Positions 22,898 to 34,613 of a stretch of DNA of 64,000 nt are shown piece by piece. A model generated the notes under the pieces. That model was not told the origin of the DNA. It did no database searches and worked only from the letters and a program-made list of their open reading frames with translations. The number at the start of each line of letters is the position of its first letter. Position 1 is the stretch's first letter. The stretch is taken from contig OX465112.1 in the NCBI GenBank assembly GCA_949987565.1, positions 14,260,951-14,324,950 of the forward strand. The letters run 5' to 3'. Source of the stretch: Luidia sarsii (lineage: Eukaryota > Echinodermata > Asteroidea > Paxillosida > Luidiidae). The position numbers were made by a program, and so were the translations under genes.

Positions 22898-24161
22898 TGA
22901 CTTGCCCTCCTCAACCTCAACTCACCACACTAGCATCATCAAGCCGGCAAACGCTGTACAAGGGAGAGGATTCTCACCACTTGTGGCCGTTGCACAGGCT
23001 AACACCTCCAAGCCAGTCTTCGGATCGTTGTGATGACTCTCCCTGCCCTCCCTCCCACCTTCACTGTGTCGCCGTAGAACTGATAGAAGTAATCAGGATT
23101 GAAACTGACCGTCATTACCTGAGCATGGGCAAAGTGATGGTGTGCTCCTGTTGTGTACATATACACTTGTATGTATGATAAGGGTTGATATGAATTGCAT
23201 GTTATGGCTGTGGCTTTGACTGTTGCTTTGAGCAATGGCCTGTCACTCAGCGCTGATTCATATGTGGCACACAGAAATAGCCTAGCGACAGCCCTAGCTA
23301 GCTATGTAGCCATAGCCATCATATGGGTCTTGGCCTAATACTGTGAAGTCAAACTGTCCATAATACTCATTCAATAAGACATGTTTGTAGTTGTAGTCCA
23401 CACAAACATTGAACAGAATCTTTGAAAACTTAGATTTTGAAATGTGGTCTTATATTATAATCCTTCCAAAGCCATTTTTATCACTCAGTTATGGCCTATA
23501 TTTTTGAAGATGATTGTTTGTTATTGTGTATGACAGGGTGCTTTTTCATATACGTTTTGTTCATATATCAGGTCAACATTTTAGACAGAGTGACTATTTA
23601 TTGCTTACTTGTGGTGATATTCAAGGTACTGTATTATGAGAAAAGGCTACTTGACTGTTTGGTAAAGGCCACCATATCCTACAGAATCCTAGTTTTCTAC
23701 TGCAGGAAATTGTAGGATTTGGTGTACTTCAGAGTTGACGCATTGTAGGGCATTTGCAGGATTGGGGGCATAAGGCGGTTTTGTCAGGGTTAGGAAAATG
23801 CAGGATACAGGTTACTAGTAGGTAACTAAGGCCCAATATGATGGAGGATGATCTTGTAGGATTGGGGCTCCATGGGACAATCACCAAAATATGATTTTGA
23901 AGGATTCGGGTCATGTGGTTATAAAATTATACATGGTACATGTAATTGTAAAGTTTATCAGCCACAGAAAAACAAAAGTTTTTTGTCCTTTAAAAAAAAA
24001 TTCAAAAAAATATCCTTTCAAGCATTCAGTGCAGGAGTTTGAAGGATTCGGGCAGTGGCGCACCGCCAACAGTATTGCTGGATTGTGTAGGATTCGGGTC
24101 ATATGGGGCTTTTAACATTGTAGGATCTTGCAGGATTTGGGTCCTGAGCAACAAAAAAGGG

Positions 24162-24235
24162 CTAGATAGCTCAGATGGTAAGAGTGCTGACAAGTGGTCT
24201 TGTGTTTAAACCCCAGTCCAGTCAAAGTTTCAATT
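24162..24235 (+). mobile_element. tRNA-derived SINE fragment
   Basis: GGGCTAGATAGCTCAGATGG, TAAGAGTGCTGACAAG, GTTTAAACCCCAGTCCAGTC and AAAGTTT: the tRNA-like part and 3' junction only. Confidence 0.6.
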
Positions 24236-24829
24236 TTATTAGAGGAAATCACCAAACTTTAGAGATTCCATTAAATAATGTAGAATGTGGATGGGATGGC
24301 GACAAAGAACAAGGTGGTTAAGTTTTTTTTTTTTTTAAATACACGTTTAAATGCATTCCAGTATTTTCCAGTATTTGGTTCGAATACACTCAGGACTCTT
24401 GGGTAAAGTAAAGCTTTCAGCGATAAGCAGTACCAAAGTTTGCTGGGACATTTTTACAGGAAAATATTTGTTAGAGTTCACGGCAGGACTTTCTCGGGAG
24501 TACTCGTCAGGGTCTAAATGCAAGATCGAAGAAGTTTTTAATCCACTTTATCCGAGACTCTGAAATCAGCTGGGGATTCAAACTATGACCGGGAAAGGGC
24601 TTGGAACTGGAACTGAGTACTGGTCTCCCTGCCCCACATTAAATGCACCTCCTTTGAGATTGTAATCTAATAGTGCAGTCAAAAGAAGTTGAGAGAGTTC
24701 AGGAACAGTATGCTCTGTCTATCATCAGGAAATTGAGTTGCATTGGTTTTCTGTACAGCTCATTAATTATGTCTGCCAATGTCCTATTGCTAGTTGTTGA
24801 CAATTACTTACAGTAAAGATGAGACAAAG

Positions 24830-25034
24830 GTTTGCATGGTGGAAGTGACAAGTGGAAGATTTGCGCTGAGTCGCTGACACCATGTAACATAATCTTCTGA
24901 GGAGTGTGTGACTCTGGAAAGAGCCAGTAACCCAATGTTTTGGGCAGTGTCTACTCTGCCCAGTCTCCTGATGAGTACACTACCCAAAAACACCCAGTTA
25001 CCGGCTCTGTTCAGAGTCACACACTCCTCAGAAG
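24830..25034. repeat. Family-B foldback
   Basis: Outer AAGGTTTGCATGGTGGAAGT, then the CTGACACCATGTAACA arm. A 141-bp hairpin follows (24894-25034) whose stems are CTTCTGAGGAGTGTGTGACT and its reverse complement, enclosing AGAGCCAGTAACCCAATG and the gggcagtg/ctctgccc motif. Confidence 0.7.
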
Positions 25035-26099
25035 ACACGTGTATTACACATACACAGTGTCACTGCAACACTTCTACTTGTTTACAGTAATACAGTAATA
25101 ATGGGTGAAATGTCTTTACTTAAGTGTTAGTGTTTCATTTTTATACAGAATACTGTACACATTTTTAAAAACATTCACACAAGTATACCAAAGCTTTAGA
25201 TATTTGAATGATTTATAAGTATAACTATATAGGTCCTTTTTTATTACAAAATTAATTTTCTTATTATCATAGTATATATGTACAATATTTATGGGTTCAA
25301 ATATTAAGTCTTGTAGATAAAAGTCACATTCTATATTGTATTTTTCTATAATCAACATGATTGGAAAATTCAAGATAAGAGTGTATATTTTTGACAATGT
25401 TGAAGTTCCTAGTTCAAGTTGTCACCTTTCAGGTTCCCGGGAATGCATGATTTCTTGGAAAGTTTTGTAAGACACACCAAAAAAAGACACTAACAAATTT
25501 TATAGTAATAATCAAATATTGTCAGCCGTTACTTTCAAATATTTGTGCCTTATTCAGGTGTAATATTTGGAATTTAATTTCCAGTCAAGAACCAAACCCA
25601 AGAATCCAAACTCAATAGAAGAAATATTTTTATGTAAAAAAATGAAAACAATGAATCTCTTAATGGAATGTTATCAACGTTTTTGAAAATCCAAATCATA
25701 ATAACAAAAATGATTATTGATGATATTATTGGTGAGGTGATAAGGTGAGATAGTTACATTATTAGTCTTTTGTCCTTTTGGAAAGCATACAAATTTGAGT
25801 AAATATACATTTAATATCTCTCCATCTTTTACAGCAAGTTTCACCTTTGCGGAAAACAAAATCAGATTGTGTTTATAGCAATACAAAAAAACCTTGCAAT
25901 GTTTGAAGCACATCTACAGCAATGTTGTCTTTCTATTTCTAAATATTATGTTTTTATATTTCTACAGTATAAGTAATGATGTCTTGAGATACTGTACTTG
26001 ATATAAGGAAGATGAGAAGGAGTGTTGTTGACTTGAAGGTTTACAGTGTTAGCTGGCATACATGGTGCAGAAAACAGATTTATTTATGTGTACATATTA

Positions 26100-26105
26100 A
26101 ATAAA
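26100..26105 (+). terminator. Candidate polyadenylation signal, PPAR-like gene
   Basis: AATAAA 3.2 kb downstream of the stop codon; the first hexamer of this type seen on the plus strand after the gene. The cleavage site is unknown. Confidence 0.4.
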
Positions 26106-26240
26106 AGTCTAAAACTCATTATGCATAAGCTGTCAAACTTATTTGCAAAGGGACGAGAATGAGTAATTACAGAGGTTTTGCAAGGACACGGATATGATTA
26201 GTGCAACGGATACACTATTTTCTAGTAAATCGTCTTCATT

Positions 26241-26251
26241 TTTATTTTATT
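26241..26251 (-). terminator. Candidate polyadenylation signal, DENND10
   Basis: Plus-strand TTTATTTTATT reads as two overlapping AATAAA hexamers on the minus strand, 730 bp past the DENND10 stop. It lies about 140 bp from the convergent PPAR-like signal. Confidence 0.45.
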
Positions 26252-26274
26252 TCTTATTTTCCCAGTATTTCAGT

Positions 26275-26327
26275 AAGGGTTTGCCCTACTCAACGTAATA
26301 AGCACTGAGTGCTCAGTGCTTTGCCCG
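26275..26327. repeat. Half-copy of the 19275-19381 palindrome
   Basis: GGGTTTGCCCTACTCAACGT, then AATAAGCACTGAGTGCTCAG and TGCTTTGCCCGAT resemble one arm and the loop of the longer palindrome. Confidence 0.6.
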
Positions 26328-26982
26328 ATTGCCAGCAGAAAGAAATCAGCTCGGGACTCCCACTTTCTAGTGCAGACATCTTGACCACTGAGCTGGTTGA
26401 GGTCGTGTGGCGGATTCAAATATGTATAGCGGAGGGTACTGCGTTGCATTATAGATATATGTATACGTATGTATGGTGTTGTTCAGAAATGAGTAATTGC
26501 TGAATATATACATGTACGGGCCATTTTCAAAGACGTTGAAATAAGAAGATTAGTCTCAATGTTGGTGTCGGGATTGCAAAACTTTTTCTTGTGCCTTTTC
26601 CAAACTAATTTCCAGTCGTTTTAAAATACGGTACGATATGTAGGCTGTGCATGTGCAAGGTTTAACAGCTGGAAACAGCGAAAATCAATCAAAATTTTGT
26701 TTTTAAAATTGTTTTATAAAAAAAAGATCCGGCAGCAAAAAAAACATACGGGTGGGGATGAGAAACTAATCATTTTGTTTCCTTGGCCTAATGGGGCAAG
26801 ATATTTGGATGGATGTTACTCTTAAAGACATGTGTCTTAGGTGAGCCAGAGGGACAGAGCTAGGACCCAATGCATGGTTTCACAATGATTCATTGTTGCA
26901 TCCCCACCTGAAATCCTGACATTTTGACGTTGATAACATTCAACACTGGAGCAGGAAGTGCAGGCGTGGTCTGGGCAACACC

Positions 26983-29900
26983 CTAGACTTGCGCCAGTCC
27001 TTCGGCAGCGGCGAGGCTGAACAGGAAGTTCTCCGTGGCAGGAGGCATGTTGCGTTCCCTCATGGCTTCGATGCTGACCTTGCCCGATTCATTGCTCAGT
27101 GTTTGAAGATTATTGATCAATTCCATCGTCTTATTGGAAATATTCTGAAGAAAAAAAAAACCACCAAAATGACGGTGATATAATCTTTATGAAAATAGTG
27201 ATACTTATACAAAAATGTTGCAAACTGCTTACTGACTAAAATTACCAAAATGCAAATCTTTAAATTTAGTGGGCCTGACGTTTCGATCCTAGCAGGACCT
27301 CTCTCTGCCTTAATGAAAATAGCTAAGGAAATTCGACTCGACTGGGACTTGAACCTCACACCCCTGGCTTAACGTACCAGTGGTCTACCACCTGAGCTAT
27401 TTTGAGTCCTTAGGTGGCAGCTTTACCACCAGTATCATAATGACAGACATGACAGAGCACACTACAAGCTCTTCTTGAGCCACACTCTCTCTCAAAAGAA
27501 ATGATATTCACAGTGGAAGGTTTGCGATGACATGACAGTCCGTGACACTATGTAACACATCTCAATTTGAGGCGACGTGTGGCTCTGAAAAGAGCCAGTA
27601 ACTCAACGTTTCGGGCAGTGTGTACTCTACCCAACATCAGGAGACTGGTACTTCCACCATGCAAACCTTTACATCTTATCTACATACCGTACATACATCT
27701 TATCTACAGTTGTTGCCACAAACTTTCCGAATTGTGATTCCACCATGCAAACCTGGATAGACCTTTCCACAGCTATTTCCCGGGATTGATAACCCCACTA
27801 ATGATTTACTCAACACCCGTTTTCTCACTCCAAGGAATATAATTTCCTGGTGATTTTCGGTCGATTCCTTTCCAGGGAACGAGTGTCAAACCCAGCATGC
27901 ACTGCTGGTCTTGGTCACATCGCACAACCCCAGGGTTAGCTAAGCCTGCCTCACATTCACACTCGCTCTTATTTCTAGATAAACCGTATAAACCCAGTGT
28001 AAGTACACTCAACCCTACTCCTGAGCAGGGGTGGCAAATCCCTTAGGGTAACTAATGCCATTTCCCTGAAAAAAATGATGGCCGAAAAATCCGTCTCCCT
28101 CTCCTGGGAGTTTCTCGGGGCATTGGTGTTGTGTAAACAGTCCTGCAGTCGACTTCACCAAACTCATCATAACGTACGACCCATCGCAAGACAATGACCG
28201 ATACATATAAACCATACTGCCTATCAAAACTTACGATGGGTTATCAATCGTAAATGGAGTTACGATCAGGCATGCAACTCTTGAATTGTTAAAAAAAAAA
28301 GGAAAATGTCCGAATGAAACTGCGAGCGCGAAGCACGAAGCCCTTACGGCGTGGGGTTTGGATTCTAGATACTCTGTGGTGCATTCTGAGCAGTCTTGGA
28401 CCACTTATGACTTAAGCTGAGTGACAGATTTTAACCTATTTCAAGGCATACACCCAGAAAATTGAATTTTTTGTTTACACAAAATGAAAAGTAAATATCA
28501 AAGTTTTTAACCTGATCTCAAAGAAGAAATATTTTTTTGTTTTTATTTATTATTATTATAATTTAAAAAACATTTTTTTTTACGGATTTTATTTTTTTTA
28601 CAGCCGAATAAAAAAACCCGCGGAAATCCACGGATCCGCGGAAAAGTTGCATGCCTGTACGATGCATCGTAAGGCTTTATGAAATCCACCCCTGATCGTG
28701 TCTTATCTCCCCCCCAAAAAAAGTCAACTACCTTTGCTGGATTGTATTATGATAAGGGGAATGGTTAAACAAACTGGTCTAAGGTAAGGAGCTACTGGTT
28801 AGTTGGCCAACTCACCACAATGGCTTGCTTATTGCTGACCTCCGTGTCCTGAGCACAGCTGACCATAACCTGGGCAATGTCCTTGTGCAGTTTGCCCATG
28901 GTGAAATGCTCTGTGGGAAGAGACCAAGTGTTCAGTATTTGAAGTGACCTACAGTGACCAGTCCAAATTAACCATACATAGGAGGGGTTTGTGATGACAC
29001 AAGTGATGACACAAGTATAAGGTCTCTTAAAGAAGAGGTGTGGTTCTGAAAAGAACCCGAGTGATAACTTGACGTTCAGGCCAGTATGCTCTGGCCGTCA
29101 TCAGGAGAATGCCTTGGACTCGGTGGTGGAGGAGCTTAAATATAAGCCGGTGATCTACAGTAACCAGCCTATTGACTACTGCAGAGTCTGAAGTGACAAA
29201 TCTGCATCAATTAAAATTCAGACAGTTGATTGACAATCTCGTAGAACAAATGGTCAGCACCATTTGAATGAACCCCCATGGAAGCTTATACTAAACCAAA
29301 CTGAAACCTTGTCCATCCGGCATGTGAAGATCATCGGAGTGCAGAGCCTTAGTAATGTAACTCGATAACCTTAGCCTTCCTTCACGGCTCCCAGAATTAT
29401 TTCAGGTAATAAATGTTGCAAGCTGCTCACTGACTAAGATGACCAATTAAAAATCTCAATAGAGGTCCTGGCATATTGATCCTATCGGGACCTTTCTTTT
29501 CGATGATTTTTTTTTCGGTGAGTGCAGTTTGGAGAAATTGTTTTAGTGAGAAAGGAGAGGAGTGTATTTTGATTCAAGTCCTTCACTCTTTCTGATGTTT
29601 TAGTTTTCACTGTTTGCTTATAAAACGGTTGGGATTCGGAATCTGTGAGTCACGAAACGGAAAGAGCTCCACCCACCCTTGGCATGGGATGCCACGGTGA
29701 TTTCGGCAGCCGGCAGGTTGACAAAGACGTCAAAGAGATCGGTCCTGCTGCCTATGGCCTCCTCCCTGAAGCCCGCTATGTAAGACGAGGTGCTCTTCAG
29801 CTCCTGCACTTCGGTCTCCGACTCTAGGTCCACCAGAGGGAAGAGGAGGGACCAGTTCTGCCGATGCCAGATCAGTGAGGGCAGAGCCCTGTGATGAGAG

Positions 29901-32900
29901 ACAAGACGTCGGACACCACACCAATGTATAAGTTTCAGACACGATTTTAATGTAAGCTGGCAGACAGGGTGCACAATTTTTTCATCTTTAGATTAAAGGT
30001 AGGGTACACCATTTGCGAAGGTCAAAGAATCGCTTCCATACTTTGTCAATCTCAATGTATACGCAGTATTACACCAGCATTAAGCTCAACCCGTCAACCA
30101 TGTCATGAGAAAAACCATGAAAACGAAACATCAAACACTTACTTTTTCAGACGGTATTTGTAAAAGGAACTCTTTGTTTTAATGCTCACTCCAAAGAGTG
30201 ACTGTTGGAAATTCAACAAATTACCTCTTTCCTTGAAAACAGCAGATTTTCGAGTGCTAAAATTTCACGGAACGTCTAACACCATTACAAACTTCCTGAC
30301 GAGTAAGTGAATTCTCAAAATAATTTGGAATGTCCAGAAAATCGGGCACTTTGCAAATGGAGTACCCTCCCTTGAAATAAGCAAGAGAGAAGAAGGTTGG
30401 CAAATATTTTAAGAGACACTCGGACAACCTCTGAGTGATATCAGGCATCAAATATTGGCTTGGTGGCAGCTACACAATAGTCAATCTTAAGATCAATTGT
30501 CTCTTATTCTTAAACAATAGAATACCACGGACTGAGTGACATGAACAAATGTTGCAAACTGCAACCGACCAAAATGAACTGACTGAAATGACCCAAATGC
30601 CCAAAAGACATTTGAGAAAGGTCCTGTTAGGATCAAAACCTGAGGTCCTCCGACTTTACGAGACTTCAAAACTAGTTCATTTGAATGAGATTTGAAGGTT
30701 TTAATGGTGAGAACAGCAGAAGAAGTAATAGGTTTGCGGTAACACCATGCAGAATCTTTTTTGTATGAGTGGTTCTGAAAAGGAATGGAGGAACTCCGGT
30801 ACTGAAAAGAATCGGAGTTTATTCGGCAAGACGTGAATGAATGCATGATAATCAGGTTGTAGGATAATTAGGTTTGCGGAGACACCATGTAATTTCTCCT
30901 TTGTGAGTAAGTGTGGTTCTGAAAAGAACCGGAGTAACTAGATGTTTCGAACAGTGTACTCTGCTCATCTTCAGGAGACTGTAATCACAGTCTCACAAAA
31001 GATAATTTACATGGTGTCTCCGCAAACCTACTTATCCTGCTATTCTCACCATGCAAACCTTCAAATCTCAATCAGGTTGTAGGCTTCAGGTTAGGCACTG
31101 TATCAAAACACGATGCCCAGGTTGGGACTTGGGAGCTTTTACCTGACAAACTGCAAGAGCTCCACCACTTTAGAGTGATAGACAGCCACCCGCTTCTTCA
31201 GGAGCAGTGCCGTGTAGATCAGAATGGACTCCATCTCAAATGTGTTGATCACATCTGTGGAAGGGAGCACCAACATCTAAAAAAATTAGCTTTGAGTATA
31301 AAACTACATTATATATAAAACTTTCAGCCCTAACAATGCAAGGCAAACTTCACACATTTACTTTTTTTTAATTACTTACTGGTACTGCATCACAAAAATC
31401 ACCCACCTCCGGTAATTGGGTAATCATGAATTTTTTTTAGCATTGGGTGAGGTATTGGAGTAGTCAGACACACTTTGATACTTCAGGGCCCAATTTCATA
31501 CAGCCGCTTCAGCGTGAAAATCAGCTAAGCAGGAAAAGTCTTCCTTGTGTAAGCAGGGTTACAAACCGCACTGCAATGTGATGTCAACTGTTTTTGACTT
31601 ATATTCTACTCCTCTTTGCTAAGCATGAAACAATAGCGAAGTTTGTGTTGGCAAGGTGACCTGGTGAATCCCGACTTGTTGTGCTTCGGCAAATGTGGGC
31701 GCTGGAGCATCTCCAGTACAAAGCCATCAAGTCCTACACTGTCACAAGTCCCATGCCTCACAACCTCAAACCTGACAGAATCAAACAGTGTCTTACTGGG
31801 TCATTGGAACCGAATCAAAGGAAATCCAAATAGTTTGCTACAAAGTTTTTTCAAAGGCTTTGAAAAAGGTCCTGCTAGGATCTAAACGTCGGGCCCACTA
31901 AATTTTGAGAGACAGATCTGGGCGCTTGAGCATCTCCGCGCAAATGGGCCCCCAGATGTCGGTGAGGAGTCTGCCGATTTTCACCTTTGACCGAGGCAGC
32001 GGCGAACGCCTTCCTGACATCAAAGTCCTGCACCTGGAACATGCCGTTGTCCGCGCTGGGGCAGCTGCCCTTGGTGATGACCGACAGGTAGGGCTCCAGC
32101 ATGGCGGCCGGGTTGCCCGAGGCCGTGTAGGCGCGGCAGAGGATTTCGCTCAGCAGGCCGTACTTCTCAGGGTTGAAGTCCCTCGTCAGAAGCACCAGGG
32201 AGAAGCTCTTCACCTGTGTGTTGGGGAAAAAGAAGAGTCACGATTAGTCATCATAACTATTGTATTGTCCTTGTCACTTTTGCCTTTGAGAAAGCTCTTG
32301 CTAGGATCGAAACGGCAGGCCCTCTAACTTTTGAGATTCATCATAATTATTGTTAACTTCAAGGTTCAAGATTCAAGATACTTTATTCAGAGAGGTAGAG
32401 TTCACGAGATTCCGATCCTGGACACTGCATGCCAGAACATTTTTAAGATTTGCATTTTGGTTATTCAAGAAAACGATTGTGTAAAGTCAACTCTAGTTAT
32501 TATATTTGCATTTTCGTCCCTTTAGTCAGTAAGTAGTTTGAAACATATTTGCAAATCGTGTGTGCATTTTGGTTAAACCATAATTTAACCATTACAACTC
32601 TATATACAGTAGGACCAGGCACCTTAGAGAGACACATTGTCGTTATTAATGGTACCTTTGTAGGGAGACACTCGATATCAGAGAGACATATTTCAGTCTC
32701 TCCCTAATGTCCCAACTACCTCATGAAAACATATTTCTATAGTCCATATTTAGTACTAGTAATAGTAGATAGAGAATGCTCTCAAAAGAACACAGGGTGA
32801 ACTTAAAGTTCATTAGTTAGGAGGATGTTTAGAATTAGAAATAGGGACGTAAAATGTGTGCACAACCCTATGGGAATGTCTCCCAAAGGCTAAGGTACCA

Positions 32901-34613
32901 TCCAGGGTAAAATATTATCATTATCAATGGCCTTATCATAATAATCATAACCACGATCAATTCTTCTTGCATACCTTGGCAAGGGCAGGGGCATCAGTCA
33001 CCTCCTCAGTGCGGATATAGAACCATTGTCTGTTGTGCTGACTGTAAATGAAGGGAATGATAGGACTGCTGCTTGAGTTGAGACATCCTTTCCTCTGAAT
33101 AAGCTCGCGTTGTTTTGGCGTGACCATCGGGTACGACCACACCCATAACACGTCAGCATGGATGTCTTTCTCTTTTGTGAAACAAAAACAATGCATTGTG
33201 AAAGTATGGTTACCAATTAATTAGTTGCGGTAACAGTAACCTTCATCCTCCCGAGGGTCAGTGACCTCCTCGGGAGGATGAGGGTTATGGTTACTTACTG
33301 CAACTACCAATTTACAAGCCATGGCTTACTAAATCAGTATAAACCTTTTTCGATGTTCGCCAAGCATCATCGGTATAAATGACAAACTGGCCGTATTTCT
33401 ATCACACAACTGGCGAAGCACTCAAGTTCGTGAACAATATTTTTTATTTTTTTTGCTATGCACGCATTGTACTTTTGCGTGCCGCTACCAGCATGCGCGC
33501 ACCGCGTTGACATCCAGTCACCGACGGAATCCTCACTAATTCTCCAAAACATCCGAATCAACGTTTCAACAAAAAAATACATTTTGTTGCTGGTATCTAG
33601 ACGAACATTCTGTGTGAGTTTCATTTCTGAACTCCATCTATTTTTTTGAGAAAAAAAATAAACAATTCATGAACCTGGATGCTTCACCATAGAGTTGTGA
33701 TAAAAAATACGGCCAGTTTGTCATCTGATGATCTACACCCATGATGCTTTGCGAACATCAAAAAGGTTTATTATTGCAACTTGCAAGTGGCAGAATTCTG
33801 TTTGATTAAAACGCAGTGGCTGTTGTTACGGCAGTCGTCCGTGTGGTTCCCTGACTTGATTGTATTTCGTTAGCATTGCAGGCTGGTTGAACCAGTCTAT
33901 TAGCTGATAGTCTGGTTCCAAGAGCTAAACATCCTGACAAATACTGTGAAGTCAGGGAGCCACACGGACGACTACCGTAACATCAGCCACTGCGTTGATT
34001 AAAACTAAAAGATATATGATTATGAGTGAGAGGAGAGAGCACATTTCAGAAAGGGAGTGAAATCTTAAATTTCTAGATTATTAAAATAAACATTTACATG
34101 TGTATTGATTTCATGCACAACAGATGGTGGTGAGGCAGATTTCTAATTTTTGCTTTTCATTAGAAAATGTTTGTATGTAATCATGATCTTCATTCTTCTT
34201 CCTTTCTGGATTTAAAATTCAAGAGAGGGACTGGTAGTGGTAATACTCTATGGGCGATGAATTCTTGCAAGAAAAGAAGTTGTAAAGTACAACTGAGTGT
34301 TAATTCAAAATATTATTTCAATTTCACTTTTCAGCCCATTTCAATGCCCCGCAAGAGTTTCACTCAGCTCCGCCCCTTTTGGCTTTTGCAGGTACCGGAT
34401 ACGCCGAAAGCATTTTGCAGTGAGGGATACCCGCAACAATATAACTTAAGAATTCCATCTCATAACTTATATCCAAAGCCATGGTTAAATGAAACTTTTC
34501 ACAGACGCTTCACTTAAAGAAAATCCCCCCTTGTGATTAAGAACAAATACCGGTTTACCATCTTTAATCTTACCGATTAACCCAGCCGCAAGCAGGTCAA
34601 TGAGCGCCGCCAT
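26983..34613 (-). CDS. DENND10: DENN domain-containing protein 10 (FAM45A)
   Basis: Endosomal DENN-fold protein; in mammals it is linked to late-endosome/exosome traffic and is found with the Commander complex. Seven coding exons, all GT-AG and phase-consistent: 34574-34613, 32975-33171, 31985-32213, 31143-31254, 29677-29888, 28816-28910, 26983-27144 (stop TAG). Product 348 residues (human 357). The start MAALIDLLAAGLIEKD aligns with the human GLIEKD start. Recognisable blocks: ADVLWVWSYP, NRQWFYIRTEEV, LLTRDFNPEKYG, ITKGSCPSADNG, ALLLKKRVAVYH, LPSLIWHRQNWS, FDVFVNLPAAEITVASHAKE, FTMGKLHKDI and the C-terminal PPATENFLFSLAAAEGL. Head-to-head with EIF3A (349 bp between ATGs), as in human 10q26. 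Introns, especially the first, are loaded with TIR and foldback elements. Confidence 0.96.
27211..27310 (+). repeat. Family-A foldback half (forward)
   Basis: AAAAATGTTGCAAACTGCTT, ACTGACTAAAATTACC, GTGGGCCTGACG, TTTCGATCCTAGCAGGACCT: one of the best-preserved forward halves. It lies just upstream of the last DENND10 exon. Confidence 0.8.
27345..27425 (-). mobile_element. tRNA-derived SINE fragment, reverse
   Basis: On the minus strand it reads ATAGCTCAGGTGGTAGACCA, CTGGTACGTTAAGCC, GGTTCAAGTCCCAGTC: box-A-like and box-B-like elements about 35 bp apart. Confidence 0.6.
27496..27668. repeat. Family-B foldback
   Basis: GGAAGGTTTGCGATGACA, TGGCTCTGAAAAGAGCCAGT, CAACGTTTCGGGCAGTGTG, CATCAGGAGACTGG and CCACCATGCAAACC in family order. 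Confidence 0.65.
28267..28657. mobile_element. 391-bp TIR element with 6-bp TSD
   Basis: Ends CAGGCATGCAAC and GTTGCATGCCTG, flanked by direct repeats TACGAT (28261-28266 and 28658-28663). It is nested in an older repeat also found uninterrupted at 39548-39706, which serves as an empty site. Homologous to 45396-45673 in the opposite orientation, including CGAATGAAACTGCGAGCGCG. No transposase frame. Confidence 0.8.
28984..29112. repeat. Family-B foldback fragment
   Basis: AAGGTCTCTTAAAGAAGAGG, GGTTCTGAAAAGAACC, ACTTGACGTTCAGGCCAGTA and TGCTCTGGCCGTCATCAGGA; the same subtype as 54002-54141. Confidence 0.65.
29410..29495 (+). repeat. Family-A foldback half (forward, degenerate)
   Basis: AAATGTTGCAAGCTGCTCAC, TGACTAAGATGACC, TTGATCCTATCGGGACCTTT. 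Confidence 0.65.
29990..30470. repeat. Dispersed repeat, about 480 bp
   Basis: TTAAAGGTAGGGTAC, GGTCAAAGAATCGCTTCCAT and ATGTCATGAGAAAAACC are shared with the nested element at 48566-48919. The left end is clear, the right end approximate. No coding frame. Confidence 0.4.
30546..30660. repeat. Family-A foldback with collapsed centre
   Basis: The forward left arm (CAAATGTTGCAAACTGC) runs directly into the reverse half (TTTGAGAAAGGTCCTGTTAG, GGATCAAAACCTGAGG); the forward core is missing. Confidence 0.6.
30686..31070. repeat. Family-B foldback, 385 bp, long nested arms
   Basis: Outer arms TGAGATTTGAAGGTTTTAAT and ACCATGCAAACCTTCAAATC; inner hairpin 30871-31028 with stems GGTTTGCGGAGACACCATGT and its reverse complement around GGTTCTGAAAAGAACC. 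It lies in DENND10 intron 4, just upstream of exon 5 on the plus axis. Confidence 0.7.
31860..31912 (-). repeat. Family-A fragment (reverse)
   Basis: TTTGAAAAAGGTCCTGCTAG, GATCTAAACGTCGGGCCCAC. It ends about 70 bp before the DENND10 exon at 31985-32213. Confidence 0.65.
32282..32336 (-). repeat. Family-A fragment (reverse)
   Basis: GCCTTTGAGAAAGCTCTTGC, TAGGATCGAAACGGCAGGCC, then TAACTTTTGAGATT. A degenerate outer arm (TCAGTAAGTAGTTTG) follows at about 32525. Confidence 0.65.
33223..33305. repeat. 83-bp imperfect palindrome
   Basis: AGTTGCGGTAACAGTAACC and CATCCTCCCGAGG are mirrored by CCTCGGGAGGATG and GGTTACTTACTGCAACT. The flanks share TACCAATT, a possible TSD. First of three elements in DENND10 intron 1. 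Confidence 0.7.
33340..33770. mobile_element. 431-bp non-autonomous TIR element
   Basis: Arms of about 90 bp: TAAACCTTTTTCGATGTTCG, CAAGCATCAT, GACAAACTGGCCGTATTT and ATCACA, repeated inverted at the right end. No transposase frame and no clear TSD. Confidence 0.7.
33812..33994. mobile_element. 183-bp TIR element, copy 1, with 10-bp TSD
   Basis: TIRs CGCAGTGGCTGTTGTTACGG and its near-complement, arms about 45 bp (through GTCGTCCGTGTGG). Flanked by TTGATTAAAA direct repeats. A nearly identical 183-bp copy lies at 36047-36229. TSD length fits Mutator-like (or hAT) elements; the class is inference. Confidence 0.8.

Larger units (their letters stand above)
22898..26099 (+). other. Probable long 3' UTR of the PPAR-like gene
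   Basis: AT-rich sequence from the stop codon to the first AATAAA I see. It includes a SINE at about 24162-24235, a family-B foldback at 24830-25034, and a set of TGTAGGATTCGGG-type short repeats at about 23710-24145. No coding exon recognised. Confidence 0.45.

Noticed and set aside
26309..26503. Short plus-strand frame at the PPAR-like/DENND10 junction.
   Set aside because: It starts in a palindromic repeat fragment and contains SINE-like sequence; no coding evidence.
31643..31885. 80-codon frame in DENND10 intron 3.
   Set aside because: It runs into a family-A repeat and has no recognised motif or splice support.
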